The notes beneath the pieces were generated by a model. That model was given only the letters and a program-made list of their open reading frames with translations. It was not told where the DNA came from and made no database searches. Below are positions 9,121 to 17,146 of a stretch of 64,000 nucleotides of DNA, in pieces; the first letter of the stretch is position 1; every line of letters starts with the position of its first letter. The DNA comes from Bradyrhizobium quebecense (GTDB lineage: Bacteria > Pseudomonadota > Alphaproteobacteria > Rhizobiales > Xanthobacteraceae). The position numbers were made by a program, and so were the translations under genes. The stretch covers positions 4,960,001-5,024,000 of the forward strand of contig NZ_CP088022.1 in assembly GCF_013373795.3 (NCBI RefSeq), written 5' to 3'.

Positions 9121-9948
9121 ATGAATAAGGCACAGCCGTCCCTGATCGGCTGCGAAGCCGCCGCCGCGCTGCTCGAATCGCTGACCGAACTGGTGATCCA
9201 GGCCGGCGAGGCGATTCTTGCGGTCAACCGATCCGCGATGAACGTCACGGGCAAGAGTGACGGTTCGCCGGTCACCGAGGCCGATCTCGCCGCCGACCAC
9301 ATCATCGTCGAAGGGCTGACGCGGCTGACGCCGCATGTGTTGCTGCTGTCGGAGGAGCGCGTCCAACTGGCGACGCCGCCCTACAAGGACAGCTTCTTCC
9401 TGATCGATCCGCTCGACGGCACCAAGGAATTCGTCGCCGGCCGCAATGAATTCACCGTCAATGTGGCGCTGGTCACGCACGGCGTGCCGCTGCTCGGCAT
9501 CATCGGTGCGCCCGCGCTCGGGCTGATCTGGCGCGGCATCGTCGGCAAGGGCGCCGAGCGGTTGACGCTGCAGAATGGCGCGGTTTCGCAGGCAGTGCCG
9601 ATCAAGACCCGTCCCTGCCCGCCGCGCGGCGCGCCCTGGACCGTTGCGGTCAGCCGCTCGCACGGCGATGCGCACACCGAGGCCTTCATCGACGAACGCG
9701 GCGGCTCGGTCCGCGCCGTGCTGGGATCGGCGGTCAAGTTCGGCCGTGTCGCCGAGGGTGCAGTCGATATCTATCCGCGTCTGTCGCCGACATCAGAATG
9801 GGATGTGGCGGCCGGTCACGCGGTCGTGGTTGCGGCCGGCGGCAAGGTCACCGATTCGAAGGGACGCCAATTGCATTTCGGGCTCGGCCGCGAAGACTTT
9901 CTGGTGCCCGAATTCATTGCCTGGGGCGACCCGGCCGCAGCATTGTGA
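9121..9948 (+). CDS. cysQ: 3'(2'),5'-bisphosphate nucleotidase CysQ
   Basis: A 275-residue member of the inositol monophosphatase superfamily. The metal-binding motifs are visible: SDGSPVTEADLAAD near residue 45, LSEERV, FFLIDPLDGTKEFVAGR around 95-110, and near the C-terminus SEWDVAAGHAVVVAAGG. The phrase DPLDGTKEF is characteristic of CysQ rather than SuhB. It hydrolyses PAP (adenosine 3',5'-bisphosphate) to AMP and recycles the by-product of sulfate assimilation. It is divergent from chpT. Its stop codon directly abuts the stop of the convergent YHS gene. Confidence 0.88.
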   Translation: MNKAQPSLIGCEAAAALLESLTELVIQAGEAILAVNRSAMNVTGKSDGSPVTEADLAADHIIVEGLTRLTPHVLLLSEERVQLATPPYKDSFFLIDPLDGTKEFVAGRNEFTVNVALVTHGVPLLGIIGAPALGLIWRGIVGKGAERLTLQNGAVSQAVPIKTRPCPPRGAPWTVAVSRSHGDAHTEAFIDERGGSVRAVLGSAVKFGRVAEGAVDIYPRLSPTSEWDVAAGHAVVVAAGGKVTDSKGRQLHFGLGREDFLVPEFIAWGDPAAAL

Positions 9949-10473
9949 TTACTGCGCGAGACTTTCTTCCAGCTCCGGCCAGCGCGCCGCGGCTTCCTTC
10001 AGGAAGCGCGCGGGATCGGCGGCGAAGATGTCGCGGCTGTGTTCCCGGTTGAACAGATAAAGCCTGTTCCCGACAACGGCCCAGAAGCGCGGATTGCCCG
10101 CGCAGGTCACGCCCCGCACCAGATCGGTCGGATCATAGCCGCCGAACTGCGGGCCATAGATTTCAGGATGTGCCACGAACGAGGCGCGGTTGCCTTCGTT
10201 GCGGAAACGCCAGACCACGCCGCTTTCAGCAGCCTCGAATTCCGGCCGCCCCTGGGTGGCGGCGGCATCGGTGAAATAGGCGACGGGATCGAATCCCTCG
10301 ATCGCGAGGCCAGAGTAGCGGTTCGTCACCACGCGCTCGGTCGTCGTGGCCTGAACAGGCAAAGAGGGCCCGATGGCCGTCAAAATGCCCGCCAACAGGC
10401 CGAAAAACGCCATGCCCCGGCACGATCCATATCTTTCCTGCCGTTGTGCCGTCATAGTTGATACCGATAACAT
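9949..10473 (-). CDS. YHS-domain exported protein
   Basis: A protein of up to 174 residues. A hydrophobic segment (MAFFGLLAGILTAIGPSLPV, residues 21-40) looks like a signal peptide. It is followed by a YHS-type domain: GLAIEGFDPVAYFTDAAATQ, VWRFRNEGNRASFVAHPEIY, PQFGGYDP. Such proteins are often annotated as YHS domain-containing and may bind metal, but the function is not known. The start is uncertain: Met21 (base 10413) gives a clean signal peptide, and none of the candidate ATGs has a strong ribosome-binding site. Convergent with cysQ with no gap. Confidence 0.75.
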   Translation of the reverse strand: MLSVSTMTAQRQERYGSCRGMAFFGLLAGILTAIGPSLPVQATTTERVVTNRYSGLAIEGFDPVAYFTDAAATQGRPEFEAAESGVVWRFRNEGNRASFVAHPEIYGPQFGGYDPTDLVRGVTCAGNPRFWAVVGNRLYLFNREHSRDIFAADPARFLKEAAARWPELEESLAQ

Positions 10474-10566
10474 CCGAGTCGAGGGGACACTGGGCGCAAC
10501 CTAGAGCCGTGCCTGTTGGCATCAGGTTAAAGGGCAACGCCCGGATTTCGATAGCAGGGGTTCTTA

Positions 10567-11172
10567 ATGACTTTCGCATCACGCCTTGCCGCGGTCGCGT
10601 TTGCCGCGCTGATGTGCTGGAGCGCAGGGGCGTCCGCGCAGCAGCCCCCACCACCGCAATATCCACCGCCGCAGCGTGAGCCGACACCGTATACTTACGG
10701 GCCCGACGAGCTGGTGGGCGCCGGACACAAGTTCTTCGGCAACGTCTCGCGCGGGCTCGCCTCGGTTATCGAGCGCGCGGTCAGCCAATGGGGCCTGCCC
10801 AACGGTTACGTGCTCGGCGAGGAAGGCTCCGGTGCTTTCGTGGCCGGGCTGCGCTATGGCGAAGGCACGCTCTACACCAAGAACGCCGGCGACCTCCGGG
10901 TCTATTGGCAGGGTCCTTCGGTCGGCTTCGACTGGGGCGGCGACGGCGCCCGCACCATGACGCTGGTCTACAACCTGCCCTCGACGCAGGCGATCTATCA
11001 ACGCTTCGTCGGCATCGACGGCTCGGCCTATATCGTCGGCGGCTTCGGCATGACGGCGCTGACCGCCAACAACATCGTGCTGGTGCCGATTCGCTCCGGC
11101 ATCGGCTTGCGGCTCGGTGCCAGCGTCGGCTACCTCAAATTCACCCCGCGCGCGACCTGGAACCCGTTCTAG
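10567..11172 (+). CDS. eipA: EipA-family (DUF1134) envelope integrity protein
   Basis: A 201-residue exported protein. Residues 1-24 are a signal peptide ending ASAQQ, then a Pro/Gln-rich linker, then the DUF1134 domain from YGPDELVGAGHKFFG through YWQGPSVGFDWGGDGAR to VGYLKFTPRATWNPF at the end. DUF1134 is the family of Brucella EipA, a periplasmic beta-barrel protein needed for envelope integrity. The family name is from established knowledge; a role in this organism is inferred. It starts 93 bases from the divergent YHS gene. Confidence 0.85.
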   Translation: MTFASRLAAVAFAALMCWSAGASAQQPPPPQYPPPQREPTPYTYGPDELVGAGHKFFGNVSRGLASVIERAVSQWGLPNGYVLGEEGSGAFVAGLRYGEGTLYTKNAGDLRVYWQGPSVGFDWGGDGARTMTLVYNLPSTQAIYQRFVGIDGSAYIVGGFGMTALTANNIVLVPIRSGIGLRLGASVGYLKFTPRATWNPF

Positions 11173-11301
11173 GTCTTGGGCCCGGACGGGTGATCCGACA
11201 CGGTTAGCGATTCAGGTTAACGCGGCAAACGGGCTGGCCTTTGGCCGGCCCGCCGTGGCATTGTGATTAACAAATTCCTTCCTTCTTTGGAGTGACCCTT
11301 C

Positions 11302-12597
11302 ATGATCGAGCCGATCATGTACGCGGCGATCGGTTTCCTGATCTCGATGCTGTGCGGCCTGATGATCGTTCCGCTGGTGCATAACCGGGCGGTGCGGCTG
11401 ACCACGCGCCGCATGGAAGCGGCCACCCCGCTGTCGATGGCCGAGATCCAGGCCGACAAGGACCAGCTCCGCGCCGAGTTCGCCATGTCGGCCCGCCGGC
11501 TCGAGATGAGCGTCGACCAGCTCAAGAGCAAGACCACGAGCCAGCTCGCCGAGCTCGGCAAGAAGACCGATGCGATCAACCGCATGAAGATCGAGCTCGG
11601 CGAGAAGAACGCCGCGATCTTCGCGCTGGAGGCGCGCGAGAAGGCGATGAAGGAGCAGCTTCGCGCCACCGAGGAAGAGTTTTCCGCCAAGACCGCGCTG
11701 TTGCGCAACGCCGAGCAGGCGCTGACCGACAAGCAAAGCGAGCTTGGCAAGATCAACGCCGAGCTCAGCGACCGCTCGATGACGGCGGACAGCCGCCAGA
11801 TCGAACTGGTCGCGGTGCGGACCCAGGTCGAGGAGCTGAAGAACCGTGTCGGCGATGCCGCCAGGGAGTTTGCCGCAACCGAAGCCCGCCTCGCCCAGGA
11901 GCGCAACCAGTCGGAAACCGCAACGCGCGAGCTCACCGACGCGCGCGGCCGGGTCGAGAACCTGAGCCAGCGGGTCACCGATCTCGACCGCCAGCTGATC
12001 GTCCAGGTCAAGGAAGCCGAGATGCTCGGCAACCGCGTCACCGACCTCGAGTCCCGGCTTGCGACCCAGGGCAAGCTGCTTGCCGAACGCGAATTCGAGA
12101 ACGGCCAGCTCAAGCAGGCCAACGCCGCCGCCGAGCGGACGGTGCAGGAGCTGCGCGAGGAGATCGCTGCGACAAGCGGCGGCAAATCGTCCGTGCTCGA
12201 GAAGCTGCGCCAGGAGAAGGCGGCGGTCGAGGAGCAGCTGCGCATCGCCCGCGACGATCGCGGCAAGCTGCAGCGCGACATCAACGCGATCCAGCAGCAG
12301 GCCGAAAGCTCCTGGGCCACCGAGCGGATGGAGAACGCGCTGCTGCGCGAGCGCATCAACGACATCGCCGCCGAGGTAGCCAAGCTCGCGATCCAGCTCG
12401 AGGGCCCCAATTCGGCGATCGAGGCGATGCTGGCGGCGGAGCCGACCGTGCCGGCCAAGGCGGCCGCCAAACCCGCCAACGGTGCCGCAAATGGCGTCCC
12501 GCCGGGCAGCGGGATGCCCGAAGGCGGCGGCACGCTTGCCGAGCGCATCCGGGCGCTGCAGTCGCACGCCTCCCGCGCCCGCCAGCAAGGCGCCTGA
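11302..12597 (+). CDS. Membrane-anchored coiled-coil protein
   Basis: A 431-residue protein with one N-terminal membrane segment (residues 4-24, IMYAAIGFLISMLCGLMIVP). Long heptad-rich charged helices follow from about residue 45 to 385, for example KKTDAINRMKIELGEKNAAI, and the C-terminus is Ala/Gly/Pro-rich. Architectures like this are often annotated in rhizobia as hypothetical or as chromosome-partition-like, on coiled-coil similarity alone. I do not assign a function. It is the last chromosomal gene before the tRNA-Val and the island, and it ends 113 bases before the tRNA. Confidence 0.8.
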   Translation: MIEPIMYAAIGFLISMLCGLMIVPLVHNRAVRLTTRRMEAATPLSMAEIQADKDQLRAEFAMSARRLEMSVDQLKSKTTSQLAELGKKTDAINRMKIELGEKNAAIFALEAREKAMKEQLRATEEEFSAKTALLRNAEQALTDKQSELGKINAELSDRSMTADSRQIELVAVRTQVEELKNRVGDAAREFAATEARLAQERNQSETATRELTDARGRVENLSQRVTDLDRQLIVQVKEAEMLGNRVTDLESRLATQGKLLAEREFENGQLKQANAAAERTVQELREEIAATSGGKSSVLEKLRQEKAAVEEQLRIARDDRGKLQRDINAIQQQAESSWATERMENALLRERINDIAAEVAKLAIQLEGPNSAIEAMLAAEPTVPAKAAAKPANGAANGVPPGSGMPEGGGTLAERIRALQSHASRARQQGA

Positions 12598-12710
12598 TTC
12601 CCGCAGGGTTTGGCTTGACACCCCTACCCGGCACTTCGTAAATCGCACGCTCTGACGAAGCGCCACCATCGACCGGCCGCCGACCAGCAGCCATTGGCAC
12701 GTCACATCCC

Positions 12711-12785
12711 GGACGCATAGCTCAGCGGGAGAGCGTTCCCTTCACACGGGAGAGGTCCAAGGTTCGATCCCTTGTGCGTCCACCA
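12711..12785 (+). tRNA. tRNA-Val (anticodon CAC)
   Basis: It folds as a standard cloverleaf: acceptor GGACGCA pairs with TGCGTCC, D stem GCTC/GAGC, anticodon stem TTCCC/GGGAG around loop TTCACAC, and T stem CAAGG/CCTTG around TTCGATC. The anticodon CAC (34-36) reads GTG, so it is tRNA-Val. The 3' CCA is encoded (12783-12785). The 3' half is duplicated at 63,638, which marks this gene as the attachment site of the island. Confidence 0.96.
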
Positions 12786-12787
12786 TT
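12741..12787 (+). repeat. attL: 47-bp direct repeat in the tRNA-Val 3' half
   Basis: The segment from the anticodon loop (TTCACACGGG) to just past the CCA end (CCACCATT) is repeated exactly at 63,638-63,684. Tyrosine integrases commonly use the anticodon-loop to 3'-end region of a tRNA gene as attB. This copy keeps the tRNA intact. Confidence 0.9.
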
Positions 12788-13111
12788 AATCCAATGAAAT
12801 CAATAAGTTCTTTGGACGATTCCTTTCTGCGTGCCCCGAAATGGTTGGGGCACGATCGGGGCACTTCCTGCTGCTATATGCTGGTTCAGATCTGGGACCC
12901 CTCGTCGACCACGAAGCGGCGGGCTGAAGGCGCCGACCTTAAGGAATTATCCCGCCTAGCCGCCGTCGTGCCGGGCCAGAAACGGCAACCAGTGAGACAG
13001 AGGTGAGGGCAAGTGCGGTGCCCCTGCCGATTCAGCGAACCGTACCCTTCTGGCGGTGGCTCTAGTCGGCATGCGAATAGGAGCCCTCGCGCACCCGTTA
13101 TCTTCGACGCG
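12788..13111. other. Left end of the island, no confident gene
   Basis: No reading frame here has convincing coding character; a frame at 12794-13006 lacks any recognisable feature. The stretch holds three copies of the heptamer GTGCCCC/GGGGCAC close to the att site. It may be the left arm of the recombination region. Confidence 0.5.
12831..12864. promoter_or_regulatory. Candidate integrase arm-type sites, left end
   Basis: GTGCCCC at 12831-12837, GGGGCAC at 12847-12853 and again at 12858-12864, all within 80 bases of attL. The first two form an inverted repeat. The same heptamer occurs three times near the right end. Arm sites of tyrosine integrases are short repeats flanking the core, so this is a plausible role by position only. 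Confidence 0.4.
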
Positions 13112-13603
13112 TCACTCCGAGAAGTATTCTTGCTCGAATCGATTGAAGCTTACAGGCTTCGAAATCCATTTGAGCGTCCTTCCTGCGAGTTCCGCAAGCG
13201 TCCCTGATGCAAACTTGATCATCGCCTTCCCGGACGCATCCTGTCCGAGAGGCTTACCGTCCTTCACGACGATCAACCCACTGCCCTCAAGTAGCTGACC
13301 GACGGCAAGCCCTCCGGGAGTTCGATGCGTAGTAGAAGCAGCCAAGAACGTCGATTTAGGTCCTTGCCATTCGACCACGGCATTTCCTGAGAGTGTGGCA
13401 CCTTTCAGCAAGCCGTCCACGCCCACGCAGGAATACTGAATGCTCTGGATCGTGTGATCGGGGCGATCTCCGACTGGCTCTGGGACACTTGGGCCGACCA
13501 CGCTGCATTCATACCGACCGACCATGTCCGCAAAAGTCACCCCGGTTGAGCTGATCACGCCTATCGCGGAGTACACAACCAAACCAATAGCGCGCCTCTT
13601 CAT
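13112..13603 (-). CDS. Hypothetical exported protein with upstream FixK/FNR box
   Basis: A 163-residue protein. Residues 1-25 look like a signal peptide (RAIGLVVYSAIGVISSTGVT then FADMVG). The mature part contains two cysteines (YECSVVG and IQYSCVG) and beta-rich segments such as GNAVVEWQGP and GSGLIVVKDGKPLG. AGGAGA lies a good distance before the ATG. I do not recognise the family. A perfect FixK/FNR-type site (13659-13672) is 56 bases upstream, so expression in low oxygen is likely. Confidence 0.7.
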   Translation of the reverse strand: MKRRAIGLVVYSAIGVISSTGVTFADMVGRYECSVVGPSVPEPVGDRPDHTIQSIQYSCVGVDGLLKGATLSGNAVVEWQGPKSTFLAASTTHRTPGGLAVGQLLEGSGLIVVKDGKPLGQDASGKAMIKFASGTLAELAGRTLKWISKPVSFNRFEQEYFSE

Positions 13604-13658
13604 TGCCGTTCTCCTGTGATTGCCGGCCAGAAAGCTAGAGGGCGCGTCCGTGTTAAGG

Positions 13659-13672
13659 TTGATTCAGATCAA
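13659..13672 (-). promoter_or_regulatory. FixK/FNR-type box (TTGATTCAGATCAA)
   Basis: A perfect TTGAT-N4-ATCAA palindrome located 56 bases before the start codon of the exported-protein gene at 13603. The spacing suits a class II activator site. Confidence 0.7.
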
Positions 13673-13830
13673 CACGACAACTCAGTGGTGGAGGGCGGAT
13701 AGGCATGGCCTTCATTTCATACCGCTTAAGCTGCAATGATGAGACCATAAAACCTCGGCGGAGATTTCTGCAGCGAGATCGATTGGCACCGGAATTGACT
13801 TGAACATCAACGCCCCATCAGCGCTCAATT

Positions 13831-14040
13831 TCAGGTCGCGGATCGGGCGAGATCGCGTCTTCCTCGGGCAGACTCGTGGGTGCACGGCTTCGGGCGGCGA
13901 ATGACCATAACTCCGCGGTCAGTGGCGCTTCTCCGCTGCGAACGTCCTGCCTTCCAGACACTCGCCTGCTGTTCAAGTCTTCTAACCCACGCCTCATCTA
14001 CGGCTTGTTGAACATGAGGCGGCACAATCTCTTGCATCAC
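13831..14040 (-). CDS. Possible small hypothetical protein
   Basis: A 69-codon frame starting MMQEIVPPHVQQAVDEAWVR, with GGAG shortly before a GTG-ATG pair. The C-terminal half is very rich in Arg and has no recognisable feature, so it may be chance or a truncated gene. It lies between the FixK-linked exported protein and the nitroreductase. Confidence 0.3.
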   Translation of the reverse strand: MMQEIVPPHVQQAVDEAWVRRLEQQASVWKAGRSQRRSATDRGVMVIRRPKPCTHESARGRRDLARSAT

Positions 14041-14095
14041 AATCTCCGCGGATGAGCTTAAGTTACAATCTGCCGGGCACAGTCATTCAGAGTCA

Positions 14096-14689
14096 TTACG
14101 ACACCCACGACAGAACCACTGGCGCCTTTCTTGTCCCGGCCGGTATCGGCCCCTTAGGCACACCAACAATGATTGGAGCCACAGCAGCACCCGCTTCGGG
14201 GATGCCAAGCTCGCGCTTCACGTCGGGGGTATTCAAGACAGCGACAGCGAACCCAATGCAGCAGGTGCCCAAGCCTCTTGCCGTGGCGGCAAGCATAAGG
14301 TTTTCCGCTGCAAGCCAGCAGTCGGCCTCCACGAAAGGACCACGTGCCTTGCAACCAATGACGACGAGCGTCCCCGCATCATAGAAGATGTTGAAGTTGG
14401 GATCGGAAAGCACGGCAAGAGCCTGCGGTTCAGCCGCGCGGAAGAAGGACGTTGCCTCTTGCTGCGCAAGCAACAGGGATTTTGCCCGATCCGAATACTG
14501 CCGCAGACGTTCCTTGTTCTGGATCACAACGAACGCCCAAGGCTCACGATGAACCGCCGTCGGCGCATGCACCGCGGCGTCGAGCAGTTGCTCTATCGTA
14601 GCTTTCTCGATCTTCTCGGCGGTGTAACCTCGTACCGCTCGACGCTGATAGATGGCACTGAGCGTATCTAATTTTGTTTCAGCGAGCAT
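14096..14689 (-). CDS. Nitroreductase family FMN-dependent oxidoreductase
   Basis: A 197-residue flavoprotein of the nitroreductase superfamily. FMN-phosphate contacts are in YQRRAVRGYTAEKI near the start. PTAVHREPWAFVVIQN matches the usual APSAxNxQPW region, and GLGTCCIGF and a closing VGVPKG are also typical. The family reduces nitro compounds, quinones or flavins with NAD(P)H; the substrate here is unknown. I chose Met at 14689 (MLAETKLDTLSAIYQRRAV), which is at the family's normal beginning. Nitroreductases are frequent members of hypoxia regulons such as the mycobacterial DosR set, which fits the island theme. Confidence 0.85.
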   Translation of the reverse strand: MLAETKLDTLSAIYQRRAVRGYTAEKIEKATIEQLLDAAVHAPTAVHREPWAFVVIQNKERLRQYSDRAKSLLLAQQEATSFFRAAEPQALAVLSDPNFNIFYDAGTLVVIGCKARGPFVEADCWLAAENLMLAATARGLGTCCIGFAVAVLNTPDVKRELGIPEAGAAVAPIIVGVPKGPIPAGTRKAPVVLSWVS

Positions 14690-14990
14690 TTCTGGCACCT
14701 CTTGTGATGATCGCTTATGAAGATCCACGTCGTGGACGAGCGGCCGAATCAGTTGCCAATACTCGCCGTAACTAGTGTAACGTTCTATGTTGCGGCTCCA
14801 TTTGCTCGCGATAATATTTGAAGCGCGGCTTCAAGGCGTTCGTTGATCAAGAGCGACATGCTCCGCGAGCGTCGCCGCTGCACTCATCAATCAGGCAATC
14901 TATCATGATCGTCTCTCCAGCGAGTTCGTCCATCAATTGTGCGACCGCTATCGGAAGGCGCGAACGCATCACCACAAGACACCGAGTTCG
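14690..14990. other. Intergenic stretch without a recognisable gene
   Basis: About 300 bases between the nitroreductase start and the small-protein operon. I see no convincing coding frame. A TTGATCAAG sequence at about 14845 does not fit the FixK/FNR spacing. Confidence 0.4.
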
Positions 14991-15104
14991 TCAGGTCAGG
15001 CAGGCGAGATAGATGACCGCGATACTGAGGGCGGTTGCAATCGACCAGAGCGCGGGGTCAAAGGGCTCGACAACGACCTGAGTTTTCATTTTGGTCCTTG
15101 GCAT
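14991..15104 (-). CDS. Small single-span membrane protein (37 aa)
   Basis: A 37-residue frame with an excellent ribosome-binding site: GGAGG, seven bases before the ATG at 15104. The protein begins MPRTKMKTQVVVEPFDPALW and ends in one hydrophobic helix (WSIATALSIAVIYLACLT) with no tail. It lies 14 bases after the 66-residue gene at 15119-15319, so the two form a mini-operon of small membrane proteins. The second copy of the 66-residue gene (42266) does not have this partner. Function unknown. Confidence 0.55.
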   Translation of the reverse strand: MPRTKMKTQVVVEPFDPALWSIATALSIAVIYLACLT

Positions 15105-15118
15105 GGAATTCCTCCGGA

Positions 15119-15319
15119 CTACCGAGCGACAATTGCCGTCGAGCTGCTCATGCTCATCGGCTTTCCAAGTTTGAGTACTGCGGTTCTCTCCGTCGGAACG
15201 GACTGCGTGTAGGCACTGAGGTCTAGGGTAAGGCCGCAAACAACCGCTACCGCCATTCCGGCGACGACTACGACTTTGAGGTGCGTTGCGCGGTCGGCGC
15301 TGTGAATCGAATGGTTCAT
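15119..15319 (-). CDS. Small membrane protein, paralogue of 42266-42466
   Basis: A 66-residue protein with a strong GGAGG before its ATG. It starts MNHSIHSADRATHLKVVVVA, then has one hydrophobic segment (VVVAGMAVAVVCGLTLDL) and a short tail that includes VLKLGKPMSMS. A second protein in this island (42266-42466) shares the MNHSI-SADRATHLK beginning and the KAGKP/KLGKP tail motif, so they are paralogues. The segment resembles a signal anchor or uncleaved signal peptide. Family unknown to me. Confidence 0.6.
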   Translation of the reverse strand: MNHSIHSADRATHLKVVVVAGMAVAVVCGLTLDLSAYTQSVPTERTAVLKLGKPMSMSSSTAIVAR

Positions 15320-15538
15320 TGAAACCTCCGAACCTTCTATGGTCTTCCGGAGTGTTAACGAAAGCCCGTCGCGCCGCCATTGCGCGTCTTGCCGTAGGGT
15401 AAGTTCCTTACGTAGTTCGACGGAGTTCGGTCTCGACGCCCTGCCGGCGCTGAGGAGCGCTCTTCTAGTTCGCCCTGCAATTTACAGAACCTGGCTCAAC
15501 AACACCGCAGGGAAACCATGGGTGCCGGCGTCTTCGTC

Positions 15539-15552
15539 TTGATTCCAATCAA
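15539..15552 (+). promoter_or_regulatory. FixK/FNR-type box (TTGATTCCAATCAA)
   Basis: A perfect TTGAT-N4-ATCAA site 54 bases before the ATG at 15606. Confidence 0.68.
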
Positions 15553-15605
15553 CGTGCAGCAAAGCTCCCGTGTCATGTTTTGTTAACAAACAGACGAGGT
15601 GCGAC

Positions 15606-15848
15606 ATGAGGTGCGTTGTGACTTTGAAGAACGGCGGCGCGATGGAGCGGGCCGTGGAGGCGCTGGCGAAATACAAATACGCCGCAGGGAGCGATCCGGT
15701 CGCGCCCGAGGGACATCCAAGAGAGTGGAAGCGATGGCTCCTCGAGATCAATTCGGCGGAGTTCGAGGCAATCCGCGACCACGTCAACGACGGCGACATT
15801 GTCGACATCAAGCCCGTCAACGAGACGGTGAGTTCTGATCTGCACTAG
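15606..15848 (+). CDS. Hypothetical protein (80 aa)
   Basis: It begins MRCVVTLKNGGAMERAVEAL and ends NETVSSDLH, with GAGG before the ATG and a perfect FixK/FNR box 54 bases upstream. The chain is acidic and likely soluble, with an EWKRWLLEINSAEFEAIRDH helix region and no membrane segment. I do not recognise the family. A frame open further upstream to 15570 is less likely, because that part has no start signal. Confidence 0.6.
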   Translation: MRCVVTLKNGGAMERAVEALAKYKYAAGSDPVAPEGHPREWKRWLLEINSAEFEAIRDHVNDGDIVDIKPVNETVSSDLH

Positions 15849-15982
15849 GTTCGGCCGTCGCCGAATTGGGGTGACGTAACGACTTGCGCCGGTCGCGGCT
15901 CGTGTCATTTCAGACCTGGAGCTCAGAGCTCACCGGAAGTTGATGGTGAGGGTTCAGACAGAGGAGTCAGCTCCATGAACTA

Positions 15983-15996
15983 TTGAGCTGCGTCAA
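15983..15996 (+). promoter_or_regulatory. Weak FixK/FNR-like box (TTGAGCTGCGTCAA)
   Basis: Two departures from TTGAT-N4-ATCAA, at the usual distance (56 bases) from the HlyD-family start at 16052. It may control the export operon, but the match is imperfect. Confidence 0.35.
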
Positions 15997-16051
15997 TGGC
16001 TTCGATTGCGCACGTGCGATTGAGGCTAGGCTCAGGATTTTAGGCATAACT

Positions 16052-17146
16052 ATGGACCAGCAGGACGTCGTCACCACGGGAGCACGCGCTTCCGTAGCGG
16101 CCAAGACACCGACGGTTGTCGCTCCGACGGATACGCATCTGCCGGTGCCCGTATCTCCACGAAACGTTCGGCGGACGTGGCCTACCATGCTGTCCGTCCT
16201 TATCGCGCTGCTCCTTGCGGGCGGAGGCGGCTATTATTGGTGGAAGCAGATGCATCCGCCGCTGCCTGTCGGGATAAGCTTTGGCAATGGCCGCATCGAA
16301 GCTGACGAGATCGATATCGCCACCAAATACGCAGGTCGCGTCTCGGAACTGTTGGCCGATATCGGCGATGCGGTTTCCCCCGGACAGGCGGTTGCCCGGA
16401 TGGATACAAGGGACATAGAGCAGTCTCTTTCGAAGTCCGAAGCACAGGCGCGAGAGGCGCAGCATGCCGTTGAAGAAGCCCAGGCCACCCTTGTCCAGCA
16501 ACAGACCCAGCAGACCCTAGCCGAGCACGAAATCGAGCGGACGCGGCAACTAGTGAAGAATGGCTGGGCGACCAGAGAGTTGATGGATCAACGGCAGCAG
16601 CAACTCGATGCCGCCAACGCAGGTCTTGCCGCCGCCCGGGCAAGAGTCCTGCAAGTTCAACACGCGCTCGACGCCGCACAGCATGACGCCGGCTTTTACA
16701 GGGTGCAGATCGCGGACAACACGCTGATCGCGCCCAAAGCGGGCCGCATCCAGTATCGCCTCACCAACATCGGCGAAGTGCTCCCTGCCGGCGGCAAAGT
16801 CCTCACGATGCTGGATCTCTCCTACGTCTACATGGATATCTACCTGCCGACGACAGAAGCGGGCAAGGTCAAGATCGGCGCCGACGCCCGCATCGTGCTC
16901 GACGCCTACCCTGACCATCCTATTCCGGCAAAAGTCTCCTTTGTCGCGAGCCAATCGCAGTTCACGCCGAAAACCGTTGAAACCCAGAGCGAGCGCGACA
17001 AGCTGATGTTTCGTGTCCGGGTGCGGATTGATCAACAACGTCTGCTTGAGCATGCGGACGCTATCAGAAGCGGGTTGCCCGGGGTCACTTATGTGCGTTG
17101 GGATTCGTCGACCAGCTGGCCGAAGCAGCTGGAATCCACTCCATGA
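16052..17146 (+). CDS. HlyD-family membrane fusion protein (YhiI-like)
   Basis: A 364-residue periplasmic adaptor. A cytoplasmic N-terminus is followed by one membrane segment (TMLSVLIALLLAGGGGYYWW, about residues 48-67). A biotinyl-lipoyl half motif (GRIEADEIDIATKYAGRV) comes next, then a long coiled-coil hairpin (about 125-215) and the second half motif (LIAPKAGRIQYRLTNIGEVL). It links an inner-membrane ABC exporter to an outer-membrane channel. Its stop overlaps the start of the RbbA-like gene (ATGA), and the order HlyD, RbbA, YhhJ matches E. coli yhiI-rbbA-yhhJ. I chose ATG at 16052 because upstream codons are not family-like. Confidence 0.87.
   Translation: MDQQDVVTTGARASVAAKTPTVVAPTDTHLPVPVSPRNVRRTWPTMLSVLIALLLAGGGGYYWWKQMHPPLPVGISFGNGRIEADEIDIATKYAGRVSELLADIGDAVSPGQAVARMDTRDIEQSLSKSEAQAREAQHAVEEAQATLVQQQTQQTLAEHEIERTRQLVKNGWATRELMDQRQQQLDAANAGLAAARARVLQVQHALDAAQHDAGFYRVQIADNTLIAPKAGRIQYRLTNIGEVLPAGGKVLTMLDLSYVYMDIYLPTTEAGKVKIGADARIVLDAYPDHPIPAKVSFVASQSQFTPKTVETQSERDKLMFRVRVRIDQQRLLEHADAIRSGLPGVTYVRWDSSTSWPKQLESTP

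Noticed and set aside
11228..11252. GC-rich hairpin after eipA as a terminator
   Set aside because: The stem has a mismatch and there is no T-run after it, so I did not call it.
11212..12705. Long minus-strand frames opposite the coiled-coil gene
   Set aside because: Repetitive Leu/Ala/Arg content is the complement of the coiled-coil heptads; not a gene.
12794..13006. A 70-codon frame at the left end of the island
   Set aside because: No ribosome-binding site or motif, and it overlaps the repeated heptamers of the att region.
14843..14856. TTGATCAAGAGCGA as a FixK/FNR box
   Set aside because: The half sites have no four-base spacer; it is a short TTGATCAA palindrome only.
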